Positions 36,438-45,445 of a stretch of 64,000 nt of DNA are shown piece after piece; position 1 is the stretch's first letter; the number at the start of each line of letters is the position of its first letter. Source of the DNA: JADZAI01 sp047602465 (GTDB lineage Bacteria; Pseudomonadota; Alphaproteobacteria; Micropepsales; Micropepsaceae); contig JASGHF010000001.1 of NCBI GenBank assembly GCA_047602465.1, positions 806,001-870,000 of the forward strand, in the 5' to 3' direction. The notes under the pieces were generated by a model that saw only the letters and a program-made list of their open reading frames with translations, was not told where the DNA came from and did not search any database. The translations under genes were made by a program, and so were the position numbers.

Positions 36438-36457
36438 TTCAAAGCTGTGAGGAAGAC

Positions 36458-36901
36458 ATGAGCGACCAGATCGATCGACTGAGCCGTCGCAGGCGCATTC
36501 TGCTGGCCACCTATGGCGTGGCGTTCATCGCATTTCAGGCCTCCCTCTTCGCCGGGCTGGATGCGCCGTTTTCGACATGGCGACCGGTGACCTATGCGCT
36601 CGCCGCAGCCTGGGTCGGCTGGTCGGGGACGCTGATCTACGTGCTGGCGACGGGAGGCCTGCTTTTTCGGGGCCGTGACGAAAAGACCCGGGCCGCCCTG
36701 AACGACGAGTTGACCTCCGCCAACAGGGTCGTCGCCTATCGGTGCGGCTACTGGATGTTGATGGGCTCGATTGTCGTGTTCTACGCGCTCAGCCTCGTGG
36801 TGGACGTCAGCCTGAACGAGGCGCTGCGGCTGTTGTTTGCGTTCGGCGTCGCCACGCCGGCCATGATCTTCGCCGGCCGGGAGCGTCGGCAGGGTGTCTG
36901 A
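36458..36901 (+). CDS. Small four-helix membrane protein paired with an XRE regulator
   Basis: Unrecognised membrane protein of 147 residues. About four hydrophobic helices (15-35, 45-68, 93-115, 121-137) are separated by a charged loop with GRDEKTRAALNDELTSANR. Similar small membrane proteins are often encoded directly before a 60-70 residue XRE regulator in bacterial genomes; the pairing suggests the membrane protein controls or is controlled by the regulator. Its stop overlaps the GTG start of the regulator by 8 bp. It lies directly behind the repressed promoter. Confidence 0.8.
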   Translation: MSDQIDRLSRRRRILLATYGVAFIAFQASLFAGLDAPFSTWRPVTYALAAAWVGWSGTLIYVLATGGLLFRGRDEKTRAALNDELTSANRVVAYRCGYWMLMGSIVVFYALSLVVDVSLNEALRLLFAFGVATPAMIFAGRERRQGV

Positions 36902-37094
36902 CCTCGGCACGCGGCTGCGTGAGGCGCGGACCGAGGCGGGGCTGACGCAGGCCCAGCTCGCCGAACTGATCGGCGTGTCGCGCAAGACGATCAATACGGT
37001 GGAGAACGGGGTGTTCGTGCCATCGACAACGCTCGCGCTGAAACTGGCGCGGGCGTTGAAGACGAATGTGGAGAGCCTGTTCTTCCTGCCGTGA
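36894..37094 (+). CDS. XRE/Cro-type helix-turn-helix regulator (YozG-like)
   Basis: Minimal DNA-binding protein of 66 residues, a single HTH_3 domain: LREARTEAGLTQAQLAELIG is helices 1-2 and the turn, SRKTINTVENG the recognition helix, then VPSTTLALKLARALK. It ends with VESLFFLP, common to this subgroup. GTG start, translationally coupled to the membrane protein. The inverted repeat at 36404-36437 is the obvious target, so it probably represses its own two-gene operon. The signal is unknown. Confidence 0.9.
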   Translation: MSDLGTRLREARTEAGLTQAQLAELIGVSRKTINTVENGVFVPSTTLALKLARALKTNVESLFFLP

Positions 37095-37108
37095 GGGGCG
37101 CGAGGCCT

Positions 37109-37167
37109 GCCCCCTGCGTCGCTGCGCGACACCTCCCCCGTGAATGACGGGGGAGGAAAGGTATTTT
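37109..37167 (-). repeat. Two-hairpin palindromic element, copy A (3' end of the DAHP synthase gene)
   Basis: A small hairpin GTCGC-TGC-GCGAC is followed by CCCCCGT-GAATG-ACGGGGG and AGGAAAGGTATTTT. The last bases overlap the DAHP synthase stop codon. It matches the copy inside the GNAT gene at 60048 over almost its whole length, with compensatory changes in the small stem. Confidence 0.85.
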
Positions 37168-38542
37168 ACTCAGCCGCCTCGAAGCGTTTGGCGCCGCCGA
37201 GGGCCTTGAGGTTGTCGGCGATGAGGAAGGCGAGTTCGAGCACCTGGCTGGCGTTGAGGCGCGGATCGCAGGCCGTGTCGTAGCGGCTGGCGAGATCGGC
37301 ATCGGTGATCGCCACGGCGCCGCCGGTGCATTCGGTCACGTCGCGGCCGGTCATTTCGAAATGCACGGAGCCGGGATGCGTGCCTTCCGCCTGGTGGGCG
37401 GCGAAGAAGGTCTGCACCTCTTTCAGGATGCGCTCGACGGGACGGGTCTTGAAGCCGCTGGACGACTTGATCGTGTTGCCGTGCATGGGATCGCACGACC
37501 ACACCACCTTGCGGCCTTCGCGGGCGACGGAGCGGATGAGCTTGGGCCAGTGTTCGGCGGCGGTTTCCGAGCCGAAGCGGCCGATCAGCGTGAGGCGGCC
37601 GGGGATGTTCTGCGGGTTCAGGATGTCGATGAGGCGCAGAAGATCGTCGGCTTTCAGCGACGGGCCGCATTTCAGGCCGATCGGATTCTTGATGCCGCGC
37701 ATGAATTCGACATGCGCGCCGTCGATCTGGCGCGTGCGGTCGCCGATCCAGAGCATGTGGGCCGAAGTGTCGTACCAGTCGCCGCTGGTTGAATCGACGC
37801 GGGTCATCGCCTGCTCGTAGCCGAGCAGCAGCGCCTCGTGGCTGGTGTAGAATTCGGTGGTGCGGAGCTGAGGCGTCGTATCGGGCGTGATGCCGCAGGC
37901 TTCCATGAAGGACAGCGTGTCGGAGATGCGGTCGGCCAGCGCGCGGTATTTCTCGCCCGCTGGCGAGCCGGCGATGAAGCCGAGATTCCAGCGGTGGACG
38001 TTGTGCAGATCGGCGTAGCCGCCCTGCGCGAAGGCGCGGAGCAGGTTCAGCGTCGATGCGGACTGGAGATAGCCCTGCACCAGACGCTCGGGGTCCGGGA
38101 TGCGGGCCTCGGCCGTGAAGTCAGGCCCGTTGATGATGTCGCCGCGATAGGAGGGCAGCTCGACGCCGTCGACGGTTTCGGTCGGGGCGGAACGGGGCTT
38201 CGCGAACTGGCCGGCGATGCGGCCGACCTTCACCACCGGCATCGAGCCGGCGAAGGTGAGGACGACGGCCATCTGCAGCAGCACGCGGAACGTGTCGCGG
38301 ATGTTGTCGGGGTGAAATTCGGCGAAGCTTTCGGCGCAGTCGCCGCCCTGGAGCAGGAAAGCCTTGCCCTCGGCGACCTGGCCGAGCGCGGCGGTGAGAT
38401 TGCGGGCTTCACCGGCAAAGACCAGCGGCGGATAGGATTTGAGGCGCGTTTCGACGTCCGACAGCCTGGCGGCGTCAGGGTATTCGGGCACCTGAACGAT
38501 CGGCTTCGATCTCCAGGTGGTGGGGGTCCAGCTCGCGCTCAT
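37166..38542 (-). CDS. 3-deoxy-7-phosphoheptulonate synthase, class II
   Basis: First enzyme of the shikimate pathway: phosphoenolpyruvate plus erythrose-4-phosphate to DAHP. The 458 residues show plant/mycobacterial (type II) motifs: SYPPLVFAGEARNL, FLLQGGDCAESF with the metal-binding Cys, HEALLLGYEQAMTR, MLWIGDRTRQIDGAHVEF, GLKCGPSL and WSCDPMHGNTI. The ATG at 38542 is preferred over a TTG three codons upstream. The gene stands alone, and its stop lies within a palindromic element. Confidence 0.95.
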   Translation of the reverse strand: MSASWTPTTWRSKPIVQVPEYPDAARLSDVETRLKSYPPLVFAGEARNLTAALGQVAEGKAFLLQGGDCAESFAEFHPDNIRDTFRVLLQMAVVLTFAGSMPVVKVGRIAGQFAKPRSAPTETVDGVELPSYRGDIINGPDFTAEARIPDPERLVQGYLQSASTLNLLRAFAQGGYADLHNVHRWNLGFIAGSPAGEKYRALADRISDTLSFMEACGITPDTTPQLRTTEFYTSHEALLLGYEQAMTRVDSTSGDWYDTSAHMLWIGDRTRQIDGAHVEFMRGIKNPIGLKCGPSLKADDLLRLIDILNPQNIPGRLTLIGRFGSETAAEHWPKLIRSVAREGRKVVWSCDPMHGNTIKSSSGFKTRPVERILKEVQTFFAAHQAEGTHPGSVHFEMTGRDVTECTGGAVAITDADLASRYDTACDPRLNASQVLELAFLIADNLKALGGAKRFEAAE

Positions 38543-38687
38543 GTCACTCAAGTCCGTATTCCGGGCCGGGTCTCATACAGGAGCCGGCCGGGCTTTGCCA
38601 GTTTTTCACACGATCTATTACGCGGGCGTGAACCGCGGCGACATTTTGTTTCGCGCGGCACGGCCGAGTGTCGGACCGCGATGTGGC

Positions 38688-39869
38688 CTATGTGGGGCGG
38701 CGGAGGAGCTTTTGCGCCCCCAGCGCGAGGAATCCGGCGACGAGACCCCAGAAAGCGGAGCCGATACCGAACAGGGCGAAGCCGGAGGCGGTGGCGGCGA
38801 AGGTGATGATGGCGGGTTCGCGGGGGCCGGGATCGGCGAAGATCCCGCCCATGGCGTTGGCGAGGGGCAGCAGCAAGGCGACGCCGGCGATGGCGGCGAC
38901 GGTGTCCGGCGGCAGGGTGGCGAAAAGATTGACGATGGGCGCCGTGAAGAGCGCCAGGATCGCGTAGCCGCCGGCATAGACGAGCGCTGCGCCATAGCGG
39001 CGCGAGGCGTCCGGATTGGCGTCCGGGCCGGTGCAGATCGCGGCGGTGATGGCGGCGAGGTTGATGGTGAAGGCGCCGAACGGGGCGAAAGCGAGCCAGG
39101 AGACGGCCGTGCCGGTGAGGATCGGCTGGGGCGGCGGCTGGTAGCCTGCGGCGCGCAGGATGGTGAAGCCGGGGAGGTTCTGGGAGACGAGGGTCACCAG
39201 AAAGAGCGGCAGGCCGAGGCCGATGATCGCCTGAATGTCGAATACGGGCGGCGTGAAGTGGAGGGTTCCGAAGAGCGGACCTTCGACCAGCCCCCCGCCC
39301 TGCCCGCGCGCCGCGACGATGGTGAAGGCGGCGGCGAGAACGATGAGCAGGGCGAACGACGCAAAGCGCAGCCGGGCGATGACGAAGACGGCGAGCAGGA
39401 TGCCGCCGAGCGTGAGATCGCGCTGCATCACCTGGAAGAGCGCGAGGCAGAACGGCAGGAGGACGCCCGCGAGCATGGCCGACGCGATGGCGGACGGGAT
39501 GCGGGCGGCGAGGCGTCCGAAGAGCGGGACGAGGCCGACGAGGAGCATCAGCGCCGCAGCGACGATGAAGGCGCCGATGGCCGCCGGGTAGCCGGGGTGA
39601 ATGTCGGACGAGGCGAGCAGAGCCGCTCCGGCGCTGGACCAGGCGAGCACGATGGGCATCCGCAACGCGAAGCTGAGGATCGCGCCGCCGATCGCCATGC
39701 CGAGGCAGAGCGCGGTGGCGCCCGAGGCGATCTGGACCGAACTGGCGCCCATGGCCTGATGCGCCTGGACGACCAGCACGATGGTGCTGCCGAAACCGAC
39801 CAGAATGGCGACGATCCCCGCCGAGACGGCGGAAAGCGGAAAGAGCGGCGATGCGGCAGGCGATGGCAT
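38688..39869 (-). CDS. benE: benzoate/H+ symporter BenE family
   Basis: Inner-membrane transporter of 393 residues with about 11-12 helices in the NCS2-like fold. The N-terminal LVGFGSTIVLVVQAHQAMGAS and the QNLPGFTILRAAGY segment are characteristic of BenE proteins. Benzoate is the textbook substrate, but no benzoate catabolic genes are present, so the true substrate may differ. It lies between the DAHP synthase gene and the divergent GT-C-like gene. Confidence 0.9.
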   Translation of the reverse strand: MPSPAASPLFPLSAVSAGIVAILVGFGSTIVLVVQAHQAMGASSVQIASGATALCLGMAIGGAILSFALRMPIVLAWSSAGAALLASSDIHPGYPAAIGAFIVAAALMLLVGLVPLFGRLAARIPSAIASAMLAGVLLPFCLALFQVMQRDLTLGGILLAVFVIARLRFASFALLIVLAAAFTIVAARGQGGGLVEGPLFGTLHFTPPVFDIQAIIGLGLPLFLVTLVSQNLPGFTILRAAGYQPPPQPILTGTAVSWLAFAPFGAFTINLAAITAAICTGPDANPDASRRYGAALVYAGGYAILALFTAPIVNLFATLPPDTVAAIAGVALLLPLANAMGGIFADPGPREPAIITFAATASGFALFGIGSAFWGLVAGFLALGAQKLLRRPT

Positions 39870-39973
39870 GGTGATGGCGTCTATAGGCGCGCATGGCGGC
39901 AGCGTGAAGGTCCGGCCGTTAACAGCACGGCAAGCGGACCCCAGCTAGTGTCCTTGCGTTCCCGGAGATATCC

Positions 39974-41746
39974 GTGCCGTCCGCCCCTGCTCTTGCCCCT
40001 CTACGCCCTGACAGTCTGGCAGTGCCGGTCGCGCTGGGAGCGATGATCGTGCTGGCCGTCGCGGCGCCGCTGCTGGCGATGGATATCCGGACGCTGATGT
40101 CGACGGACGATTCCATGCGGCTGGTCGCGGTGCGCGACCTGCTCGCCGGACAGGGCTGGTTCGACCAGACGCAGTATCGCCTGAATCCGCCGGACGGCCT
40201 GACCATGCATTGGTCGCGGCTGATCGATGCGCCGCTGGCTTTTCAGATAGCGGCCCTGACGCCTCTGGCCGGCGCACCGGCTGCCGAAGCCATCACCCTG
40301 ACGCTGTGGCCGATGGCGATGCTCGCAGCCGTCGCGGCGCTGGTCTTCAGGATGGCGCGGGAGCTGGGCGGGCGGGATGCTGGCGTCCCGGCCCTGCTGT
40401 TGATGGCGTTGAGCGCCGGAGCGCTGGTGCATTTCAGGCCGGGCGCGATCGATCACCACAACGTGCAGATCGCGCTCGTATTGTCGATGACGCTGGGCGC
40501 CATGCGTATCGAAAGCCGGGGGAGCAGAGCCGGCGCTGCAGCGGGCGTGAGCGCCGCCTTGTCGCTTGCGATCGGGCTGGAGATGCTGCCCGCGCTGGCC
40601 GCTTGTATCGCCGTGCTGTCGCTGATCTGGGTGGTCAGGGGCGAAGCGCTCGCTTCAGGCCTCATGACGTTCGGCATTGCGCTGGCGGCAGGCGCGGCCG
40701 TTCTGTTCGTGGCGCTGGAAGGGCTGGCCGGGTCCGCACCGGCGACATGCGATGCCTTCGGAACGCCGGTGCTGATGCTGGCTGTCGCGGGCGGTTTGAG
40801 CCTGGCGCTGGTGACCCGCGCCGCCCGCATCTTCGGGCGCACATGGCAGGCGCGGCTTGCGATGATCGCCGGCGCAGGCGGGTGCGTCGTTGCGGGGTTT
40901 GCGGCGACGTTTCCGGAGTGCCTGCAGGCGCCGTATGCCGATCTCGATCCGCGGCTGACAGCGCTGTGGCTGTCCAACGTGTCGGAGACTTTGTCTCTGG
41001 GGGGCGTTCTGGCGCTGCGGCCGCAGGATGCGCCGGCGCTGTACGGCCCGCCGCTGATGGCGATGGCTGTCGCACTGTTCGCGATGCGGCGGACAAAGGG
41101 CGGCGTGGCATGGATCGTCGCGCTCGCCATGCTGGCAGCCCATCTGGCGGTGACGCTGTGGCAGATGCGGGGCGGCGCGGGAGCCGCGATGACGGCAGCT
41201 CCTGTTCTGGCGGCGGGCCTGGCCGTGCTGTGCGCCGGAAACGGGCGCAGGCTCGTGGCATCGACCCTGGCGCTCTCGCCGGTCGTGATGCTGATGCTGG
41301 GGCAAGGCGGTGAATGGGTCGCCGCGCGGCTAGGCTCCGCAGCGCCGGAAGTCGCGCGAAGCGTGAGCGCGAACTGCCGCGACCTTTCTGCGCTTGCCGC
41401 CTTGCCCGAAGGACGCGTGATGGCGCAGATCGATCTGGGGCCGGATATTCTGGTGCAGACAGGCCATTCCGTGTTCGCCGCGCCCTATCACCGCAACGGC
41501 GCGGGCAATGCGGCGATGTACGATGTGTTTCTTGCCGGCCCGGCGGCGGCGCAGGCCGCGCTGGCGCGGACGGGAGCCCACTATGTGGTGCTTTGCGACG
41601 GGGCGCCCGAGCAGAGCCGATATACCCACGCCGCACCCGATGGGCTGTCGGCCCGGCTTCTGCGCGGGGAAAGCTTTCCCTTCCTGCAGAAGTTACCGGG
41701 CGGGGCTGGCGGAACCGTGATATGGCGCGTGGTCGCCGCCCATTGA
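39974..41746 (+). CDS. Polytopic membrane protein, GT-C glycosyltransferase-like
   Basis: A 590-residue protein with about 12 hydrophobic helices and a short C-terminal soluble part. After the first helix comes STDDSMRLVAVRDLLAGQ (Asp-Asp at 45-46), then NPPDGLTMHWSRLIDAPLAF. An acidic pair in the first external loop plus these blocks is the pattern of GT-C enzymes such as STT3/PglB and ArnT relatives that use polyprenyl-linked sugars. FRPGAIDHHNVQ (about 153-164) follows in the second loop. The start is a GTG. Activity and acceptor are unknown. It is a stand-alone gene ahead of the DsbA-like gene, with a 64-bp gap. Confidence 0.75.
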   Translation: MPSAPALAPLRPDSLAVPVALGAMIVLAVAAPLLAMDIRTLMSTDDSMRLVAVRDLLAGQGWFDQTQYRLNPPDGLTMHWSRLIDAPLAFQIAALTPLAGAPAAEAITLTLWPMAMLAAVAALVFRMARELGGRDAGVPALLLMALSAGALVHFRPGAIDHHNVQIALVLSMTLGAMRIESRGSRAGAAAGVSAALSLAIGLEMLPALAACIAVLSLIWVVRGEALASGLMTFGIALAAGAAVLFVALEGLAGSAPATCDAFGTPVLMLAVAGGLSLALVTRAARIFGRTWQARLAMIAGAGGCVVAGFAATFPECLQAPYADLDPRLTALWLSNVSETLSLGGVLALRPQDAPALYGPPLMAMAVALFAMRRTKGGVAWIVALAMLAAHLAVTLWQMRGGAGAAMTAAPVLAAGLAVLCAGNGRRLVASTLALSPVVMLMLGQGGEWVAARLGSAAPEVARSVSANCRDLSALAALPEGRVMAQIDLGPDILVQTGHSVFAAPYHRNGAGNAAMYDVFLAGPAAAQAALARTGAHYVVLCDGAPEQSRYTHAAPDGLSARLLRGESFPFLQKLPGGAGGTVIWRVVAAH

Positions 41747-41810
41747 CGGCCTTTTTTAGCGCACCGGGCTGTGGTGAATTGGCGTGCGGGCTTATTCCAG
41801 CGAGGTTCCC

Positions 41811-42548
41811 TTGAAGCGTCTTGTCACACGATCTCTTTCGGCCGCTGCGTTCGCGCTGGCGATGAGCGCCGCCGCTTTTGCGAATGCGCCGCCGCCACCC
41901 GAAGCGCCGGCTGCAACGGCCGAACCGGCCCCTGCCCCGACTGCGGAGGCAGTCGATCCGGCTGCGGCCAAGGCGGCGGCGCTGGCGTTGAAGGAGAGGG
42001 ATATCGGGATCGGCGATCCGAATGCGCCGGTGAAGTGGATCGAGTATGCGTCGGCCGGGTGTCCGCACTGCGCGGACCTGTCGCTGAACATCCTGCCGAA
42101 GCTGAAGGCGGAATATATCGACAGCGGCAAGGTCTATTACGTTCTGCGCGATTTCCCGCTGGACAATGTGGCCGCCTCCGTAACGGTGATCGCCCGTTGC
42201 CTGCCGCGCGAGAAGTTCTATCCGTTCATGGAGAAGCTGTATGCGAGCCAGCCGCAATGGCACAGCCCGGATGCGGCCGATCCGAAAAGCGTGCTGCTGG
42301 GCTTCGCCGCCGAGCAAGGCCTGGATGAGGCGGGCGTGGATGCCTGTTTCAAGCGCCAGGAACTGCTGGACGAGATGATCGCCGGAATGGAGGAGGCCGA
42401 GAAAGCGCTGAGCGTGAACTCGACGCCGACCAGCTTCATCGGCGATGAAACGGTTGTCGGCGTTCTGCCGCCGGAGAAATTCAAGGAAGTGCTGGACAAG
42501 GCGCTCGCCGCGCAGGCGGGCGGCGCGACGCCCGCGCCAACGCCGTAG
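41811..42548 (+). CDS. DsbA-family periplasmic thioredoxin-like protein
   Basis: Secreted thiol-disulfide protein of 245 residues. The TTG at 41811 fits best: it has GCGAGG upstream and yields a normal signal peptide (MKRLVTRSLSAAAFALAMSA). The GTG at 41784 would add nine residues before it. A Pro/Ala-rich linker (about 27-60) precedes the thioredoxin fold. The fold has CPHC in ASAGCPHCADLS, an inserted helical domain, and the cis-Pro loop STPTSFIG. It may act as oxidase or isomerase; no DsbB or DsbD partner is nearby. A terminator follows the stop. Confidence 0.9.
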   Translation: MKRLVTRSLSAAAFALAMSAAAFANAPPPPEAPAATAEPAPAPTAEAVDPAAAKAAALALKERDIGIGDPNAPVKWIEYASAGCPHCADLSLNILPKLKAEYIDSGKVYYVLRDFPLDNVAASVTVIARCLPREKFYPFMEKLYASQPQWHSPDAADPKSVLLGFAAEQGLDEAGVDACFKRQELLDEMIAGMEEAEKALSVNSTPTSFIGDETVVGVLPPEKFKEVLDKALAAQAGGATPAPTP

Positions 42549-42571
42549 GCCGCATTCCAAAAAGCAAAAAA

Positions 42572-42599
42572 GGGCGGCGTCGGGGACGCCGCCCTTTTT
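42572..42599. terminator. Bidirectional intrinsic terminator
   Basis: GGGCGGCGTC (42572-42581), GGG loop, GACGCCGCCC (42585-42594), five T residues after it and an A run before it. It lies between the convergent DsbA-like and DUF992 genes and can serve both. Confidence 0.92.
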
Positions 42600-42614
42600 C
42601 ATGTCTGATCGCCG

Positions 42615-43112
42615 TTACGACGGATCGGGCGCCGGGACGACCGCTTTCAGACGGATTTCGGCGACGCCGACCGCGAGGTTCAGACCTTCGCTGGCTTCGG
42701 TGCTGACCGGCTGGAGGGCGATCGATTCATCGAGGCCGCCGATCAGCACGTTGGCGCCGAGGCCGACCGCAATGGCGGCGCCGGCGGTCGCGCCGGCATA
42801 ATTGCCCTCAAGCGCGCCCTGCTGGACATCGGACGCCGGAGCGAACACGGCCCAGACCAGCTTGCTCTTTTCGGTATAGCCGATGTCGACGCCGTATTTG
42901 TTGATCTCGCCGACATAGGTGTCGGCGGGGCCTTTGTTCGGCGTGTAGATGCAGGCCATGTCCTTGGACGAGCCGAAGATGAAGCCCGCGCCGCCGGCGA
43001 CGTTGCATTCCAGAACGCCGACCTTGACGCCGGCTTCTTCCGCCGAGGCGGCAGGCGCCACGGCAAACGCCGCAGCGATCACGGCGCCGAGCGCCGTCAT
43101 GGATTTCAGCAT
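42615..43112 (-). CDS. DUF992 family secreted protein
   Basis: Exported protein of 165 residues, function unknown. The signal peptide is residues 1-24 (LKSMTALGAVIAAAFAVAPAASA). The mature part has VGVLECNVAGGAGFIFGSSKDMACIY and YGVDIGYTEKSKLVWAVFAP, the DUF992 pattern found mostly in alphaproteobacteria. Two cysteines (about 38 and 53) could form a disulfide. The start has a perfect AGGAGAT ribosome site. It is transcribed alone and converges on the DsbA-like gene across a terminator. Confidence 0.9.
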   Translation of the reverse strand: MLKSMTALGAVIAAAFAVAPAASAEEAGVKVGVLECNVAGGAGFIFGSSKDMACIYTPNKGPADTYVGEINKYGVDIGYTEKSKLVWAVFAPASDVQQGALEGNYAGATAGAAIAVGLGANVLIGGLDESIALQPVSTEASEGLNLAVGVAEIRLKAVVPAPDPS

Positions 43113-43193
43113 GGTGATCTCCTGTTCCGGGGTCGGTTCCCCGTCGGGGGAGTAAACGTGCCGGGCCACGAGCGGTTCCACCACCCACCCGTC

Positions 43194-43236
43194 CCGACGC
43201 TGCGCGCCGGTCCACCCTCCCCTGAAGGGGAGGGAT
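43194..43236 (-). repeat. Two-hairpin palindromic element, copy D (3' of gor)
   Basis: A small hairpin CCGACGC-TGC-GCGCCGG (43194-43210, one mismatch) is followed by CCCTCCCCT-GA-AGGGGAGGG (43215-43234). The large stem is identical to the one near 24155 and lies 9 bp beyond the gor stop. Confidence 0.85.
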
Positions 43237-43243
43237 GTTCAGG

Positions 43244-44605
43244 TCAGGCGCTGCGCGTGCGCATCAGCACGAATTCTTCCGCAGCGCTGGGATGCAGCGC
43301 GATGGCGGCGTCGAAATCGGCCTTGGTCGCCTTCATCTTCACGGCGATGGCGGCCATCTGGATGATCTCGCCTGCATCCGCGCCGACCATGTGGACACCG
43401 AGGACGCGGTTCGACGCGCCATCGACGATGAGTTTCATGAAGGTCTGCTCGTCGCGGTGCGAGATGGTCGCCTTCATCGGGCGATACTTCGCCTTGTAGT
43501 TATGGACCTCGCCATGATCGCGGCGCGCCGCTTCTTCGGTGAGGCCGACCGAGGCGTATTCGGGCGTCGTGAAGATCGCGGTCGGGATGTCGGCGTGATC
43601 GACGGCGATGGGGTTGTTGTTGAACACCGTCTCGGCGAAGGCGTGACCTTCGCGGATGGCGACGGGCGTGAGGTTGTGACGGTCGGTGACGTCACCGACG
43701 GCGTAGATATGCGGCACGTTGGTCTGGCCGTAGGGATCGACCGGGATTGCGCCCTTGGCGTTGACGGCGACGCCGGCCGCCTCGAGGCCGAGACCGCGCG
43801 TGTTGGGCCAGCGGCCGGTCGCGAACATGATCTGGTCAGCCTCCAGAATCTCGCCGGTGGAGAGGCCGACATGGCGCTTGCCGTCTTTGAGCTGCACGTC
43901 GGCGACGCTGGCGTCCATGCGGAAGGCGATGCCGCGCTTCATCAGTTCGCCATGCAGATGCGTGGCGCATTCCCGATCAAAGCCGCGCAGGATTTCAGGC
44001 CCGTAGTGGACGACCGTCACCTGCGAGCCGTAGCCGCGGAAGATGCAGGCGAATTCCAGCGCGATATAGCCCGCGCCGACGATGACGATGTGCCGCGGGC
44101 GGTCCTTGAGGTGAAAGGCCTCGTTGGAAGTGATGGCGAGTTCGGCGCCGGGGCAGTTCGAGGGATAATGCGGGGCGCCGCCGGTGGCGATGAGGATGGT
44201 CTTCGCGGTGACGGTGCGGCCGGATTTGACGAGGCGCAGTTCGTGCGGGCCGGTGAATTCGGCGCGGTCGTCGATGATCGTGCCTCCCGCCCCTTCGACG
44301 CCTTTGCGGTAGAGACCTTCGAGGCGAGCGATCTCGTCGTCCTTGGCGCGGATGAGGGCGGGCCAGTCGTGGCTGCTCTCAGCGTGGCTCCAGCCGAAGC
44401 CGCGCGCGTCTTCCATGTCAAAGCCGATGCGGCTGCCGTAGACGAGCAGCTTTTTCGGGACGCAGCCACGGATCACGCAGGTGCCGCCCGCGCGGTATTC
44501 CTCGGCCACCGCAACCCTGGCGCCGAAGCCGGCAGCGATGCGGGACGCCCGGACGCCGCCCGAACCGGCGCCGATGGTGAAGAGGTCGAAATCGAATGTG
44601 GTCAT
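43244..44605 (-). CDS. gor: glutathione-disulfide reductase
   Basis: Regenerates GSH from GSSG with NADPH. The 453-residue flavoprotein has GAGSGGVRASRIAA for FAD and the redox-active pair in GGTCVIRGCVPKK (Cys43 and Cys48). The NADPH fold is VIVGAGYIALEFACIFRG. The C-terminal HPSAAEEFVLMR supplies the catalytic His-Glu to the partner subunit. The exact CVIRGCVPKK spelling separates it from lipoamide dehydrogenase and mercuric reductase. It lies 52 bp after rpiA on the same strand; both supply or use NADPH metabolism, but the pairing may be incidental. Confidence 0.95.
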   Translation of the reverse strand: MTTFDFDLFTIGAGSGGVRASRIAAGFGARVAVAEEYRAGGTCVIRGCVPKKLLVYGSRIGFDMEDARGFGWSHAESSHDWPALIRAKDDEIARLEGLYRKGVEGAGGTIIDDRAEFTGPHELRLVKSGRTVTAKTILIATGGAPHYPSNCPGAELAITSNEAFHLKDRPRHIVIVGAGYIALEFACIFRGYGSQVTVVHYGPEILRGFDRECATHLHGELMKRGIAFRMDASVADVQLKDGKRHVGLSTGEILEADQIMFATGRWPNTRGLGLEAAGVAVNAKGAIPVDPYGQTNVPHIYAVGDVTDRHNLTPVAIREGHAFAETVFNNNPIAVDHADIPTAIFTTPEYASVGLTEEAARRDHGEVHNYKAKYRPMKATISHRDEQTFMKLIVDGASNRVLGVHMVGADAGEIIQMAAIAVKMKATKADFDAAIALHPSAAEEFVLMRTRSA

Positions 44606-44657
44606 GCCCCTATGAGAAGGGGCGGCGGGACGGCCGGGTCAAGCCCGGCGACGAGGA

Positions 44658-45380
44658 TTATTCGGCCGGATGCGGGGGCGGCTCGATGACTTCCGCACCC
44701 TCCGGCCGGCCAATGACCAGCGTGTGGCAGAGGCCGATGAAGAGGCCATGTTCGACGAGGCCGGGGATCGCGGCCAGACGGGCGGCGAGATCTTCCGGAT
44801 CGGGAATGGCGCCGCAGTCGAGATCGGCGATGAGGTTGCCGTTGTCGGAGATGACAGGATGCGCGTCACCACCCCGCAGGCGCACGAAATTGCTGGAGCA
44901 TCCGGAAGCGGCGGCCGCATCGGCGGCATGGCGCAAGGTGGTGCGGGCGGCGAAGGGCACGATCTCCAGCGGCAGCGGGAAGCGGCCGAGGCTGTCGACC
45001 AGCTTGGTGTCGTCCATGATCGCGACCATGCGGCGCGAGGCGTTGGCGACGATCTTCTCGCGCAGATGCGCCGCGCCGCCGCCCTTGATGAGGCGGAAGA
45101 AGCGGTCGGCCTCGTCCGCGCCATCGACGGTGATGTCGACATGCGGGACGGCGTCGAGTTCGGCCAGGGCGATGCCGGCCTCTATCGCCAGCGTTTCGGC
45201 AGCGGCGGAGGTGGCGACGCCGGTGATCTTCAGCCCCGCCTTCACCTTCCCGCCCAGCGCCTTCACGAAATGCGCGGCGGTGGAACCAGTGCCTAGTCCG
45301 ACGATCATGCCGTCGGTGATGAAATCGAGCGCCTTCAGGGCGGCGGCGCGTTTGCGGTCATCGGCGGTGTTGTTGGTCAT
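44658..45380 (-). CDS. rpiA: ribose-5-phosphate isomerase A
   Basis: Interconverts ribose-5-phosphate and ribulose-5-phosphate in the pentose phosphate pathway. The 240 residues include IVGLGTGSTAAHFVKALG, the catalytic DGADEAD and KGGGAAHLREKI, and the phosphate loop region VRLRGGDAHPVISDNGNLI with DCG. The family is unmistakable. It is upstream of gor with a 52-bp gap and probably cotranscribed. Confidence 0.96.
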   Translation of the reverse strand: MTNNTADDRKRAAALKALDFITDGMIVGLGTGSTAAHFVKALGGKVKAGLKITGVATSAAAETLAIEAGIALAELDAVPHVDITVDGADEADRFFRLIKGGGAAHLREKIVANASRRMVAIMDDTKLVDSLGRFPLPLEIVPFAARTTLRHAADAAAASGCSSNFVRLRGGDAHPVISDNGNLIADLDCGAIPDPEDLAARLAAIPGLVEHGLFIGLCHTLVIGRPEGAEVIEPPPHPAE

Positions 45381-45445
45381 GCCGTGACCCTAGCCGCGAT
45401 TCCGGGTGGCGGGGAAGCGGTGACATGTGCTGCGATGCAGCGCGG

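Noticed and set aside
38543..38687. Riboswitch or leader peptide before the DAHP synthase gene
   Set aside because: No Trp/Tyr/Phe-rich small frame, no terminator-antiterminator pair and no recognisable aptamer could be seen.
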